Below, piece by piece: positions 35,606 through 45,990 of a DNA stretch of 64,000 nucleotides. A model generated the notes under the pieces. That model worked only from the letters and a program-made list of their open reading frames with translations. It did no database searches and was not told the DNA's origin. The DNA is from Bacteroidota bacterium (GTDB lineage: Bacteria > Bacteroidota > Bacteroidia > B-17B0 > Aurantibacillaceae), in assembly GCA_021155905.1 (NCBI GenBank), contig JAJNBG010000027.1, positions 1 to 64,000 on the forward strand, read 5' to 3'. Position 1 is the first letter of the stretch. Each line of letters begins with the position of its first letter. The translations under genes were made by a program, and so were the position numbers.

Positions 35606-38600
35606 ATGGAAACTACACCTTATCAAACAAAACATAAAGTTCGTATTGTTACTGCCGCTGCCTTATTTGACGGACATGATGCCGCTATCAATATCATGCG
35701 TCGTATCATTCAGTCAAGTGGCGCCGAGGTTATTCATTTAGGTCATGACAGAAGTGCACAGGAAGTGGTAAACTGTGCGATTCAGGAAGACGCGAATGCG
35801 ATTGCTGTGACGAGTTACCAGGGCGGACATGTGGAATATTTTAAATACATGTATGATTTGTTGAAGGAACAAAACTGCACGCACATTAAATTATTTGGTG
35901 GTGGAGGCGGAGTAATTCTTCCTACGGAGATCGAAGAATTACATACCTATGGCATCACACGGATTTACTCTCCCGATGACGGAAGAGAATTGGGGTTGCA
36001 GGGAATGATTAACGATTTATTGCGCCAGTGTGATTACGCCACAGGTAAAGATATTAAGGAAGATGCAGCAAAAATTGCTGAAAGAAATTATAAATCCCTT
36101 GCGCGCATTATTTCCGCGGCAGAAAATTTCAATGATGAAAACGCGGGCTTGTTAAATGATCTAAAAGCTAAAGCTGAAAAGTCAGCAACCCCGGTTTTGG
36201 GAATTACCGGAACAGGGGGTTCAGGAAAATCAAGCTTAGTGGATGAATTGGTGCGTCGTTTTTTAATTGATTTTAAAGACAAACAAATTGCCATCATCTC
36301 CGTGGACCCTTCTAAACGTAAGACGGGCGGTGCCTTATTAGGTGACCGAATCCGGATGAATGCAATTAAGAACGATCGTGTGTATATGCGCTCTTTAGCA
36401 ACGCGTCAGAGCAATTTAGCATTGAGCAAATATGTACAGGATGCGGTAAACATTTGCAAAGCTGCTAATTTTGATCTAATCATTTTGGAAACATCCGGAA
36501 TCGGGCAATCGGATACAGAGATCATTGAACACTCTAATATGAGTTTGTATGTGATGACACCTGAGTATGGAGCCGCAACTCAATTAGAAAAGATTGACAT
36601 GCTGGATTTCGCCGATATCATTGCTTTGAACAAATTTGATAAGCGTGGTGCCCTGGACGCGATCCGGGACGTGAAAAAACAATACAAGCGCAATCACAAT
36701 TTATGGGACATTGCGGATGAAAATATTCCGGTATTCGGAACCATTGCATCTCAATTCAACGATCCGGGTATGAATCGTTTGTATAAAGCGGTGATGAATA
36801 AAATGGTTGAGAAAACAGGTAACAAAGCCCTGGCGTCTCAGTTTTTTATTACTGAGGAAATGAGTGAAAAAATTTATATCATTCCTCCTTCCAAGACACG
36901 TTATTTGTCTGAGATTTCCGAGAACAATCGTGGCTATGATAAGCGTGCGAACCAGCAGGCGGAAGTAGCTCAAAAATTATACGGTATTCAGAAAACCATT
37001 GAAACGATTTCTGAATCCAAGATGGAAGACAGGGACCGTTTAATCAAAGGCTTACGAGAAGCTTTTGAAAAAACAAAATTAGACCTGGATCCATATAATT
37101 TATTGATGATCGAGAATTGGGAAGCAAAGAAAAAATTATTCAGCAGTGAATTCTATGAATTTAAAGTGCGCGATAAGGTACTGAAGATTGCCACACATTA
37201 CGAGTCTTTGTCTCACACACAAATTCCAAAAATTGCTTCGCCGAAATACACGGCCTGGGGTGATATTTTGAAATGGAATTTACAGGAAAATTTCCCGGGC
37301 GATTTTCCATACACAGCAGGAATTTATCCGTTCAAACGTGAAGGCGAAGATCCAACCCGTATGTTTGCCGGCGAGGGAGGACCAGAAAGAACCAATAAGC
37401 GTTTTCACTATGTGAGTAAAGGATTGCCTGCAGCACGTTTAAGTACTGCTTTTGATAGCGTAACCCTTTATGGAAATGACCCTGATTACCGTCCGGATAT
37501 TTATGGTAAAGTGGGTAACTCTGGTGTGAGTATTTGTTGTTTGGATGATGCCAAGAAATTGTATTCAGGATTTAATTTAGCTGATCCAAAAACATCGGTA
37601 TCCATGACAATCAATGGACCGGCACCAACCATTGCGGCATTTTTTATGAATGCGGCCATTGATCAACAGTGTGAGTTATACATAAAGGAAAATGGTATTG
37701 AAAAGGAAGTAGAAGAAAAAATTACAGCCATTTATAAAACCAAAGGAACTGTAAGGCCAGCTTACCAGGGCGAATTGCCGGCAGGTAATGATGGTCTGGG
37801 ATTAATGCTTCTTGGTGTCACCGGTGATATGGTGCTGCCAAAAGAAGTTTACGAAACAATCAAGGCAAAAACTTTAACCCAGGTGAGAGGAACCGTGCAA
37901 GCGGATATTCTGAAAGAAGACCAGGCGCAAAACACCTGTATTTTCAGTACTGAATTCAGTTTGCGTGTGATGGGTGACGTACAACAATACTTTATCGATC
38001 AGAAAGTGCGTAATTTTTATTCGGTGTCAATTAGCGGTTATCATATCGCAGAGGCCGGTGCGAATCCTATTTCACAATTGGCATTTACCCTGGCTAATGG
38101 CTTTACGTTTGTGGAGTACTATTTAAGCCGCGGAATGAACATTGATGATTTCGCGCCGAATTTATCATTCTTCTTCAGTAATGGTATTGATCCTGAGTAC
38201 AGTGTAATTGGGCGTGTTAGTCGCCGTATCTGGTCAAAAGCCATGAAACTGCGTTACGGTGGAAACGAAAGAAGCCAGATGTTGAAGTATCACATCCAGA
38301 CTTCGGGACGTTCTTTACATGCGCAGGAAATTGATTTTAATGATATCCGCACAACGCTTCAAGCCTTGTATGCAATTTATGATAACTGTAATTCATTACA
38401 TACCAACGCATACGACGAAGCGATCACGACTCCTACGGAAGAATCAGTTCGTCGTGCAATGGCCATACAACTGATCATAAACCGTGAATTAGGTTTAGCG
38501 AAGAACGAAAATCCGTTACAGGGCTCATTCATCATTGAAGAGTTAACGGATTTAGTTGAAGAAGCTGTGTTAACCGAGTTTGATCGTATTTCAGAACGTG

Positions 38601-38986
38601 GCGGAGTGTTAGGTGCCATGGAAACTATGTATCAACGCGGACAGATTCAGGAAGAAAGTTTGTACTATGAAACTTTAAAACATAACGGAGAATACCCGAT
38701 CATTGGCGTCAACACATTCTTGTCAAGTAAGGGAAGCCCAACGGTTATTCCGCAGGAAGTGATCCGATCAACATCTGAAGAAAAAGAATATCAAATCACG
38801 ATGTTGAAGGAATTGCAACAGACCCATAAAGAAGAGCATGATGAATATGTAAAAAAACTTCAGCATGCGGCTATCCAAAATCAGAATATTTTTACGGAGT
38901 TAATGGAAGCGGTAAAGTATATGTCTCTGGGACAAATCACTCGAGCCTTGTTTGAAGTAGGAGGACAGTACAGAAGGAATATGTAG
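35606..38986 (+). CDS. icmF: Fused isobutyryl-CoA mutase/GTPase IcmF
   Basis: 1126 residues, matching the natural three-part fusion IcmF. Residues about 10-140 are the adenosylcobalamin-binding domain ([14 protein letters not shown] with the B12-ligand His, and the LFGGGGGVI loop). Residues about 190-430 are the MeaB-like G-protein chaperone with Walker [10 protein letters not shown] (about 200-208). After a linker, residues about 520-1110 are the substrate-binding mutase barrel with [20 protein letters not shown], which is typical of IcmF and not of methylmalonyl-CoA mutase. The enzyme interconverts isobutyryl-CoA and n-butyryl-CoA (some also act on isovaleryl-CoA/pivalyl-CoA), linking branched-chain amino acid and fatty acid metabolism, and needs vitamin B12. 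Cytoplasmic. All three parts appear intact. Confidence 0.94.
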   Translation: METTPYQTKHKVRIVTAAALFDGHDAAINIMRRIIQSSGAEVIHLGHDRSAQEVVNCAIQEDANAIAVTSYQGGHVEYFKYMYDLLKEQNCTHIKLFGGGGGVILPTEIEELHTYGITRIYSPDDGRELGLQGMINDLLRQCDYATGKDIKEDAAKIAERNYKSLARIISAAENFNDENAGLLNDLKAKAEKSATPVLGITGTGGSGKSSLVDELVRRFLIDFKDKQIAIISVDPSKRKTGGALLGDRIRMNAIKNDRVYMRSLATRQSNLALSKYVQDAVNICKAANFDLIILETSGIGQSDTEIIEHSNMSLYVMTPEYGAATQLEKIDMLDFADIIALNKFDKRGALDAIRDVKKQYKRNHNLWDIADENIPVFGTIASQFNDPGMNRLYKAVMNKMVEKTGNKALASQFFITEEMSEKIYIIPPSKTRYLSEISENNRGYDKRANQQAEVAQKLYGIQKTIETISESKMEDRDRLIKGLREAFEKTKLDLDPYNLLMIENWEAKKKLFSSEFYEFKVRDKVLKIATHYESLSHTQIPKIASPKYTAWGDILKWNLQENFPGDFPYTAGIYPFKREGEDPTRMFAGEGGPERTNKRFHYVSKGLPAARLSTAFDSVTLYGNDPDYRPDIYGKVGNSGVSICCLDDAKKLYSGFNLADPKTSVSMTINGPAPTIAAFFMNAAIDQQCELYIKENGIEKEVEEKITAIYKTKGTVRPAYQGELPAGNDGLGLMLLGVTGDMVLPKEVYETIKAKTLTQVRGTVQADILKEDQAQNTCIFSTEFSLRVMGDVQQYFIDQKVRNFYSVSISGYHIAEAGANPISQLAFTLANGFTFVEYYLSRGMNIDDFAPNLSFFFSNGIDPEYSVIGRVSRRIWSKAMKLRYGGNERSQMLKYHIQTSGRSLHAQEIDFNDIRTTLQALYAIYDNCNSLHTNAYDEAITTPTEESVRRAMAIQLIINRELGLAKNENPLQGSFIIEELTDLVEEAVLTEFDRISERGGVLGAMETMYQRGQIQEESLYYETLKHNGEYPIIGVNTFLSSKGSPTVIPQEVIRSTSEEKEYQITMLKELQQTHKEEHDEYVKKLQHAAIQNQNIFTELMEAVKYMSLGQITRALFEVGGQYRRNM

Positions 38987-38989
38987 GAT

Positions 38990-40519
38990 ATGAGAAAATG
39001 TATTATTTCTTGTTTTAATTTTTTAATGTGTTTTGGTTATAGTGCCTTTGGCCAAAATTCACCAGAGAATAGCCTGGTTTTTTTGAAAGCACCTATCAAA
39101 ATTATTGCCCATACTGATTCAAATATATTTTTGTTAGGTAAAAAACCTGATTCAAAAGGGCTAATAGATTTCTATGTTTCTAAACATGGGATTGGAAAAA
39201 ATTCTGTAAAGTTTGATGTTTGTTTGAACTATAATAAATTATTTGATGGAAAATTCGATCCTGATAATTTTAGGTATAAAACTTTTCAATGTAAAAATAA
39301 AATCATAATTCTTTTTGACGTAATTATTTCTGAAAAGAAAACGCTAATTGGCAAGTGGATTGATTTTAACGGGAATGTTTCTGAGGCTGTTGTTGTGGAT
39401 GATATAGATATGAAGGATGATAATTTATCTTCCTGCAAATATAATTTAGATATTACTGACAAAGGCGACCTATTTGTCTCCATAAGAAGGGTATATAAAA
39501 GTGGATATCAACGCGACAAATGTTTTTTAGTGGATGAGAATTTTTCTAAATTATGGCAGTATGATTTTCCGAAAATCAATAGTTGGAAGGAAGTAAATAT
39601 TATTTCGGATATTGATAGAAACTCGAACTTAATTTATTTTATTGCAAATGAAAAAAATATAATGTTTGAGCGAGATCCTAACAATAGAGATACAATCGTA
39701 GATAAAAAAATTGGCAGATTAGAATATAAATTGAAGGTCAGACAAGACAGTTTGGAACTAATTTCAGTAAATCCTATCACTTCGGCTGTCAAATCGTGCA
39801 GGGTTTACTATCCTTTTCTCGATTTTCCTTCTATTAGATCTATATCCTCTTCTCAGATATTATTGTATGATGAAGTTAACATTGATGACGAAAAATTTAT
39901 ATTGCCCTCTAAAAAAGGGATGTATTATAAAAGAATAGATATCAAGAACGGTATAACATTATTAGATACTCTTTTTGTTTTCGATGATATGGTTCAGCAA
40001 GGATTAACTTATTGGATGCCGGAAAAGACAAATCGTCCAACTAATAAAAGATTCTATTTGACATATGAAAAAATTATTGATGGAAAAATGTACTCTGTTT
40101 TTGAAAATCTGGGGTCAGAGGTAGGATGCTTGGAGATTTTCATCTCATGTTTAAATATTTCAGAGAATAAAATGGAGTGGGCCAATTTTATTCCTCGGAA
40201 AGTGATTCATTCTCAAAATATAAATGCTTTAACGCTTACTTATGTAAATAAAAAACTCAACATTTCTTTTTACGAAAGAAAAGAAAATTATGCTACGCAA
40301 AAAAACAGATATGATTTTGACAAGTACAAATTAGTTAAAAAGGAAGAGGATTCGAACTTTGTAACATATAGTATTTCTTCGACAGGAGACATGACTAAAG
40401 CGATAAGTAATGCTGATAGTGAAAGCTTTATTTTCCCCTGGCTAAAAGAAAATCAGAATAAAATTTTATTTGAAAGTAGGTCGTTTCTTCCAATTAATTT
40501 TTTGTATAATCATAACTGA
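38990..40519 (+). CDS. Secreted protein of unknown function
   Basis: 509 residues with a signal peptide (MRKCIISCFNFLMCFGYSAFGQ) and then a beta-rich, Lys- and Asp-rich mature part with no sorting domain or motif I recognise. Alternating strands and DKKIG/KKLNIS-type segments suggest a propeller-like fold, but no blade repeat is convincing. The ATG comes four bases after the icmF stop, so it is either co-transcribed with icmF or recently placed there. By eye it is clearly more AT-rich, with more Asn/Lys/Ile codons, than icmF, and it lacks an obvious link to B12 metabolism. This fits a transferred or fast-evolving gene. Confidence 0.7.
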   Translation: MRKCIISCFNFLMCFGYSAFGQNSPENSLVFLKAPIKIIAHTDSNIFLLGKKPDSKGLIDFYVSKHGIGKNSVKFDVCLNYNKLFDGKFDPDNFRYKTFQCKNKIIILFDVIISEKKTLIGKWIDFNGNVSEAVVVDDIDMKDDNLSSCKYNLDITDKGDLFVSIRRVYKSGYQRDKCFLVDENFSKLWQYDFPKINSWKEVNIISDIDRNSNLIYFIANEKNIMFERDPNNRDTIVDKKIGRLEYKLKVRQDSLELISVNPITSAVKSCRVYYPFLDFPSIRSISSSQILLYDEVNIDDEKFILPSKKGMYYKRIDIKNGITLLDTLFVFDDMVQQGLTYWMPEKTNRPTNKRFYLTYEKIIDGKMYSVFENLGSEVGCLEIFISCLNISENKMEWANFIPRKVIHSQNINALTLTYVNKKLNISFYERKENYATQKNRYDFDKYKLVKKEEDSNFVTYSISSTGDMTKAISNADSESFIFPWLKENQNKILFESRSFLPINFLYNHN

Positions 40520-40704
40520 TTTGAAAAAGAAGATTATGCCATTGTTTTCATTCATCCGGCGCCTTAAAAACAGAATCTATCTTAATTAGTGAAACTTAAT
40601 CTTAAAAGCTCTATAAATTCTGTTTTCAAGCTATCTAAGACAAACTTTTTTTGACATGTATACAGCCGCTCATCAATAAATCACTCACGTATATAATTTT
40701 TGTT

Positions 40705-40712
40705 TACTTTTG
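40705..40712 (+). promoter_or_regulatory. -7 box of the SRPBCC-GyrI gene
   Basis: TACTTTTG matches TAnnTTTG and ends 22 bases before the ATG at 40735. It lies inside the upstream extension that a start at the in-frame TTG (40651) would require, which supports the ATG as the real start. Confidence 0.65.
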
Positions 40713-40734
40713 CCCAAACATTAAAAACAAAACT

Positions 40735-41733
40735 ATGAAAAAAATTCTTTACGTATTATTAGGCTTAGTGGCCTTGTATTTTATTTTATGTATCGTTGGA
40801 CCGGGTCATGTTAAAGTGGAGCGTTCCATCGACATTAATGCTTCTACAGATTTAATCAAAGCTAAACTGGCTGATTATAAATTTTTCCACGAAAGCTGGA
40901 GCCCATGGACAGAAAAAGATCCGGGGATGAAAACAACTTATACAGGCGAAGCAGGTAAAGAAGGACATTCTATCGCTTGGGAAAGTGATAAAAAAGATGT
41001 TGGAAAAGGATCTATGACTTACAATGGCGCGCATGGTGATACTGTTATGCATACATTAAGCTTTGAAGGGCAAGGTGACGCTAAAATTTATCATGTTGTG
41101 GCAGCTAATGGTTCAGCTTCTAAAGCTACATGGGTTATGGAATCAGAAACACCTTTCATGTTCCGTGCCATTATGTTATTCATGAACATGGATAAAATGG
41201 TAGGACCTGATTTCGAAAAAGGTTTATCAAACTTGAAAAAGGCTATAGAAGCTTTACCTGCTGAAACAACTGTTCATTATGATGTAACGGAAATGAACTG
41301 GGATGCTAAAACATTTTATGGTAAAAAAGAAACTCTTGCTTTTGACAAGTTAGCAGCTTTCTTTGGAGCATCTTATGGAAAAATTGGCGAAGCCCTTGGG
41401 AAAGCAAAAGCTCAGCCTATTGGAATGCCAAAAGCGATTTATTTTACATTTGATGAAAAAACAATGACAACTGAAGTTGCAGCGGTTATGGAAGTGGCAA
41501 ACGGAACAAAACTGGAAGGCGTTGAAAAATTTGAAACTCCTGCAGGCAAAGTATTGAAAATAGAATATTTTGGAGCATACGATAAGTCCGCTAACGCACA
41601 TTATGCAATGGATGCATATATGAAAGAAAAAGGATTAACACAATCTTATGTGCTTGAAGAGTATGTAACTGATCCGGGAACTGAAAAAGATACTGCTAAA
41701 TGGCAGACGGATATTTTTTACCTGGTAAAATAA
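40735..41733 (+). CDS. SRPBCC (polyketide cyclase-type) domain fused to GyrI-like effector-binding domain
   Basis: 332 residues from the ATG at 40735. One N-terminal hydrophobic segment (MKKILYVLLGLVALYFILCIVG) is followed by an SRPBCC/START-type ligand pocket (about 25-165; VERSIDINAS, FFHESWSPWTEKDPGMKTTY, GSMTYNG). Then comes a GyrI-like or AraC-type effector-binding domain (about 175-332; FDKLAAFFGASYGKIGEALG, GKVLKIEYFGAYD, VLEEYVTDPGTEKD). There is no DNA-binding domain, so it is not a classical regulator. With the hydrophobic leader it is probably membrane-anchored and binds a small lipophilic ligand. A strong terminator follows, so the gene stands alone. Confidence 0.82.
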   Translation: MKKILYVLLGLVALYFILCIVGPGHVKVERSIDINASTDLIKAKLADYKFFHESWSPWTEKDPGMKTTYTGEAGKEGHSIAWESDKKDVGKGSMTYNGAHGDTVMHTLSFEGQGDAKIYHVVAANGSASKATWVMESETPFMFRAIMLFMNMDKMVGPDFEKGLSNLKKAIEALPAETTVHYDVTEMNWDAKTFYGKKETLAFDKLAAFFGASYGKIGEALGKAKAQPIGMPKAIYFTFDEKTMTTEVAAVMEVANGTKLEGVEKFETPAGKVLKIEYFGAYDKSANAHYAMDAYMKEKGLTQSYVLEEYVTDPGTEKDTAKWQTDIFYLVK

Positions 41734-41750
41734 TCTGAAACTATTTTTCT

Positions 41751-41782
41751 AAAAAGCTCCGGCGATTGTCGGGGCTTTTTTT
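41751..41782 (+). terminator. Rho-independent terminator after the SRPBCC-GyrI gene
   Basis: AAAAAGCTCCG (41751-41761) pairs with CGGGGCTTTTT (41770-41780), an 11-bp stem with one G-T pair, followed by further T. It lies 17 bases after the stop. Confidence 0.9.
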
Positions 41783-41857
41783 ATTCGATCTGGTGTGAAC
41801 TTCTTTTTTATAAATTAACATTTTCTTATACCTTAGTATATAATCAACAAGCCATTT

Positions 41858-43867
41858 ATTAAGCGATTACATTACATATTATTTGTATTCATTGCAACTT
41901 CTGTTTTTTCACAGAATATCGATAGCTTATATTCCAGCTATCGGAGTCAAACTGAATTAGCAAAAAAAGCAAGCGCATTGTTAGCTTATGGAAGAGAATT
42001 CCTCCATCAGGATATAGATTCAGCAATGACTTGCGGGACGATTGCACTGGCGAATGGGCGATCATTAAAAGATACTTTAATCATTGGAGAATCCCATATG
42101 TTATTGGCTTTCTGTCATGAGGCAAAAGCGAATTATAAAGCGGCATTGCAAAATTTTATGATTGCTACAGACCTTTTTAAAAGAAGCAGGAATAAGATTA
42201 AACTTGCCCAATGTTATACAGGAATGGGTATTGTATATTGGTACCAGGGCTTTTATGACAAGGCCATAGAGTATTATAAGAAAAATATTTCTATTTGTGC
42301 AGAACAAAAAGATGAAAGCGGCATGGCAACGGGCTATGGTAACATCGCAATCATTTTTGATGAGCGCGGAGAGCTGGACAATGCCCTGCTTTATTATAAT
42401 AAGGCCCTTGTAATTTTTGAAAAAGAAAAGCAAGCTATGCATACTGCGGCTTGCCTTGACAACATGTCATTGGTATATAAACAGAAAAAAGAGTTTAAGT
42501 CGGCTCTTGATTTAAACACCAGAAGCTACAAGTTAAGGGAAAGTATCGGTGACACATTAGGCATGTTGGCAAGTATGGAAAATCTGGGAAGTATCTTCAT
42601 TGCTTTAAAAAAGTACGATGATGCAATCGCTATTAGTGACAGGGTCGTTAGCATAGCCATTAGGCTTGGCGCAAAAGAAGATCTGAAATATGCCTACCTT
42701 AATTTAAAAGAGGCATATGAAGCCAAGAAGGATTACCTGTCTGCTAATCGGGTATTGAATAAGTTAATGGATATCAAGGACAGTTTGCGAAATGCGGACA
42801 ATGCCAATCAAATTGCGGAGCTGGAAGCTAAATTTAAAAATAAGGAGAAGGAAGTCGAGCTGACGGAAATCAAGTTGACGCAGGAGTTAAGGGAAATTGA
42901 AAATGCAGAACGATTGAAGAAAAAAAACTATTCGATAATTATTCTTTCCATTGTTGGTGTTTTTATTTTGCTGTTGGCCGTACTCTTATTAAAGCGTTTT
43001 AAAGAGAAAAAACAGGTGGCAGAAGAATTCAGCGAGAAGAACAAAGCGATAGAGCTACAGAAGACGATCATCGATACTGCTTACCATGAACTATCGGAAA
43101 AAAATAAGGATATTACCGATAGTATTAAATATGCTAAAAGAATCCAGGAAGCAATCTTTCCTTCAGTAGCGTATTTTTCGAAATTATTGCCGCAGGCGTT
43201 TTCTTACTTCAAGCCAAAAGACATTGTCAGCGGTGATTTCTATTGGGTAGATGAAGGATTGGATGGGTCAATCCTTGTAGCTGTGGTGGATTGCACCGGG
43301 CACGGTGTTCCGGGGGCTTTTATGAGTATTGTAGGATTTAATTTACTGAACAAAGCCATTCATGAAAATAAATGTGACGATCCGGCGGACATTCTGAACC
43401 AGGTAAACATTGATCTGAATGAAACCCTGAAGCAGACCTTAGAAGAAAGTGCAGTGAAAGACGGTATGGAAATCTCTTTATGTAAATGGAACAAGGAAAA
43501 AAATGAACTACTCTTTGCCGGCGCCAATACGATTATTTATCACATTAACAATGACCGGATAAATATCATCAAAGGCAATAAGCACCCGATTGGTAGTTTT
43601 TACGGAGAGACACTGAAGCCTTTCCAGACAACTAAAATCATAATAAATCCTGGAGATTGTGTGTATTTATTTTCAGATGGTTATGCCGATCAGTTTGGTG
43701 GTGAGAAAGGAAAAAAATACAAATACAAACAGCTGGAAGAGTTTTTATTATTGAACTCAACAAAGCCTATCCATGAGCAGGAACATTTATTAAATACTGA
43801 ATTTGAACGCTGGAGAGGTAACCTGGAACAGGTGGACGATGTCTGCGTGATTGGAATTAAATTTTAA
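41858..43867 (+). CDS. TPR-repeat sensor with SpoIIE/PP2C-type phosphatase domain, apparent ATT start
   Basis: About 669 residues if started at the ATT at 41858; the first ATG/GTG/TTG start in frame is TTG 41978. The in-frame sequence before 41978 codes a textbook signal peptide: (I)KRLHYILFVFIATSVFSQ, then NIDSLYSSYRSQTE. A TAG at 41834 closes the frame, and between them only ATA, ATC and ATT could initiate; ATT 41858 places KR directly after the start. The extracytoplasmic part has about six TPR units (GMGIVYWYQGFYDKAIEYYK, YGNIAIIFDERGELDNALLYY and so on). A coiled coil, one membrane helix (NYSIIILSIVGVFILLLAVLLL) and a cytoplasmic SpoIIE domain (DIVSGDFYWVDEG, VVDCTGHGVPGAFMS, LFSDGYADQFGG) follow. 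It probably dephosphorylates a Ser/Thr regulatory protein such as an anti-anti-sigma factor. Confidence 0.85.
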   Translation: MKRLHYILFVFIATSVFSQNIDSLYSSYRSQTELAKKASALLAYGREFLHQDIDSAMTCGTIALANGRSLKDTLIIGESHMLLAFCHEAKANYKAALQNFMIATDLFKRSRNKIKLAQCYTGMGIVYWYQGFYDKAIEYYKKNISICAEQKDESGMATGYGNIAIIFDERGELDNALLYYNKALVIFEKEKQAMHTAACLDNMSLVYKQKKEFKSALDLNTRSYKLRESIGDTLGMLASMENLGSIFIALKKYDDAIAISDRVVSIAIRLGAKEDLKYAYLNLKEAYEAKKDYLSANRVLNKLMDIKDSLRNADNANQIAELEAKFKNKEKEVELTEIKLTQELREIENAERLKKKNYSIIILSIVGVFILLLAVLLLKRFKEKKQVAEEFSEKNKAIELQKTIIDTAYHELSEKNKDITDSIKYAKRIQEAIFPSVAYFSKLLPQAFSYFKPKDIVSGDFYWVDEGLDGSILVAVVDCTGHGVPGAFMSIVGFNLLNKAIHENKCDDPADILNQVNIDLNETLKQTLEESAVKDGMEISLCKWNKEKNELLFAGANTIIYHINNDRINIIKGNKHPIGSFYGETLKPFQTTKIIINPGDCVYLFSDGYADQFGGEKGKKYKYKQLEEFLLLNSTKPIHEQEHLLNTEFERWRGNLEQVDDVCVIGIKF

Positions 43868-43876
43868 CGGGAACAC

Positions 43877-44938
43877 ATGAAAAAACGTATCAATTCAATT
43901 TGGACTTTATTGTTTGTATTTATTGTTACTATGATGTCGGCACAAATTGATTCGCTGGCAAAAGACCCTTTGTATACGAAACATCTGACCCTGAGTGAAA
44001 CATTTTTCGGAAATGAAGATATGTACCAGGTTTGTTATCCTAAAGATCACCGGTCTGTATTTTCATTTATCATCATTTTCTCAATCACGTCGGTGGTTTT
44101 GGGTTTATTAGTGATTTATGTTAAGCATAACAGCAATAGAAAGTTAAAGGAGAAAAACAACATTATTGCTGAGCAAAATAAAGATTTGATTGATAGCATC
44201 AATTACGCCAGAAGAATACAGCAGGCTATATTACCCGAGAGAATTTTGGAAGAACACATATTAAAAAATGGGTTTGTGCTATACAAACCGAAACACATTG
44301 TGAGTGGTGATTTTTATTGGCTGCATAAAGCGGGCAACGAAATTTTTATTGCCGTGATCGATTGTACAGGTCATGGGGTTCCGGGAGCACTATTGACAAT
44401 GCTCGCGCATAATGCCATTAACAGGGCAGTAATTGAGAAAGGATTAACGGACCCTACTTTGATCCTGGATGACATGAATACGGAAGTGAAGTCGTCACTG
44501 AAACAAAATCAAAACACGGAGATAAGAGATAGCATGGAGGTTGGTATTGTTCATCTTAATACTCTGACGAACCAATTGCAGTTTGCAGGAGCAAATACGT
44601 CCTTAACCTATATTCAGAATGACGAATTAAAAATTGCGAATGGAGGTAAATGTTCTGTTGGATCTGTTCAGGAGGGTGAAATTGCATTGCCGGTTACGCA
44701 CACCATTGGTTTGAAAGCGGGCGACAGTTTTTATTTGTATTCAGATGGTTTTGCTGATCAGTTTGGTGGCCCTAAAGGGAAGAAGTATAAATACAAACAA
44801 CTGGAAGAGCTAATGAAAGAAAATTGCCATAAATCCCCGCTTCAACAAAAAGAGAAATTAAGCAACAGTTTTGAAAACTGGCGTGGCGACCTGGAACAAG
44901 TAGATGACGTAACGGTCATTGGCTTCACCGTGAGTTAG
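43877..44938 (+). CDS. SpoIIE/PP2C-type phosphatase without TPR sensor (paralogue)
   Basis: 353 residues. A signal peptide (KKRINSIWTLLFVFIVTMMSAQ), a periplasmic segment of only about 40 residues, a membrane helix (about 62-85, VFSFIIIFSITSVVLGLLVIYV) and a short coiled coil precede the SpoIIE domain. That domain keeps the metal-binding motifs of its neighbour: HIVSGDFYWL, VIDCTGHGVPGALL, SMEVGIV and LYSDGFADQFGG. It begins nine bases after the TPR-SpoIIE gene and looks like a tandem duplicate that has lost the TPR part or never had it. The two probably act on the same or related phosphoprotein, with the short one lacking the sensor input. Its stop overlaps the aroB stop on the other strand by four bases. 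Confidence 0.88.
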   Translation: MKKRINSIWTLLFVFIVTMMSAQIDSLAKDPLYTKHLTLSETFFGNEDMYQVCYPKDHRSVFSFIIIFSITSVVLGLLVIYVKHNSNRKLKEKNNIIAEQNKDLIDSINYARRIQQAILPERILEEHILKNGFVLYKPKHIVSGDFYWLHKAGNEIFIAVIDCTGHGVPGALLTMLAHNAINRAVIEKGLTDPTLILDDMNTEVKSSLKQNQNTEIRDSMEVGIVHLNTLTNQLQFAGANTSLTYIQNDELKIANGGKCSVGSVQEGEIALPVTHTIGLKAGDSFYLYSDGFADQFGGPKGKKYKYKQLEELMKENCHKSPLQQKEKLSNSFENWRGDLEQVDDVTVIGFTVS

Positions 44939-45990
44939 TAATTTTGAATAGATTTTTTCACTGCATCGAGCTCCACGCCACAAAACAGTTCATATTCACC
45001 GATTCTTTTAGGTAAGGCAAAGCAAAGTTCAGAACCCTCATTTTTTTTATCATGTAAAATAAATTTGAGAAGCTGTGATTCGATTTCTTTGGTGATTTTT
45101 ATTTTTTCATAGATGGATTCAATATACCCGGTGATTTCTTTCGCCTCTTTAGCCGTGATTTTTTTCAAGGCATGTGCAATACGTGATTCCATAATCATGC
45201 CGGCGGCAATAGCTTCGCCATGTAAAATATCTTTCTTGGATTGGATTAGTGCACTTTCTAATGCATGGCCGATATTATGTCCAAAATTCAAAGATTTACG
45301 AAGATCTTTTTCATGCAGATCTTTTTTCGCGATTTCATTTTTTAAAGCGATGGCTTTTGAAATTACTTTCTCTGTTTGAAATTGTTTTGGTGTTTTTAAT
45401 TTTTTTAATTCCTTCCAGAAAACCAGATCGGCAATCAGAGCAACTTTAATAACTTCAGCATAACCGTTTCTGATCTGGCGCTCAGACAGTGTTTCTAAAA
45501 ATGTAGGGTTGACATAAATTCCTTTGGGTTCACTCGTTGTTCCAATGTGATTCTTAATGCCTTCAAAGTCTACTCCGGTTTTACCTCCTACACTCGCGTC
45601 CACCATGCTGAGTAAGGTAGTTGGAATATTAATAAAATCAAGTCCGCGTTTAAAGGTCGAGGCTACAAATCCTCCCAGGTCGCTAATAACCCCACCTCCT
45701 AAATTAATAACCAAACTTTTTTTGTCGGCGCCAGTATCCGTTAAAGCGCCCCAAACCTGTAAACAGGTATCCAGTGTTTTTTTATCTTCGCCGCTTTCCA
45801 GTTCAATGATCTCCGCTTCATTTAATATAGGCGAGTGAAAAAGCAGAGTGGGCAGGCAGTAGGTAAAGCTGTTTTCATCACAAATAATAAAATAGCCGGA
45901 ATACTTTGATTTCGAGAGAAAAGTATTCAGAGCATCAAAACAGTTGTCTCCAATATGAATGTTGTAGGTGGTTGATTTAATGATGGCCAT
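44935..45990 (-). CDS. aroB: 3-dehydroquinate synthase
   Basis: 351 residues, normal length. It converts DAHP to 3-dehydroquinate, the second step of the shikimate pathway to aromatic amino acids; cytoplasmic, NAD- and metal-dependent. Motifs: the NAD-binding LVINLGGGVISDLGGFVAST, then INIPTTLLSMVDASVGGKTGV with substrate-binding Lys, NGYAEVIKVALI with a metal-ligand Glu, and LNFGHNIGHALE and LHGEAIAAGM with metal-ligand His residues. Its ATG lies inside the 3' end of the upstream cytochrome gene, overlapping by 14 bases, so the two are translationally coupled. The 3' end overlaps the SpoIIE gene tail to tail. Confidence 0.95.
   Translation of the reverse strand: MAIIKSTTYNIHIGDNCFDALNTFLSKSKYSGYFIICDENSFTYCLPTLLFHSPILNEAEIIELESGEDKKTLDTCLQVWGALTDTGADKKSLVINLGGGVISDLGGFVASTFKRGLDFINIPTTLLSMVDASVGGKTGVDFEGIKNHIGTTSEPKGIYVNPTFLETLSERQIRNGYAEVIKVALIADLVFWKELKKLKTPKQFQTEKVISKAIALKNEIAKKDLHEKDLRKSLNFGHNIGHALESALIQSKKDILHGEAIAAGMIMESRIAHALKKITAKEAKEITGYIESIYEKIKITKEIESQLLKFILHDKKNEGSELCFALPKRIGEYELFCGVELDAVKKSIQNY

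Noticed and set aside
35606-38986. Methylmalonyl-CoA mutase.
   Set aside because: The three-part fusion in the order B12 domain, G-protein, mutase and the [16 protein letters not shown] motif are specific to IcmF.
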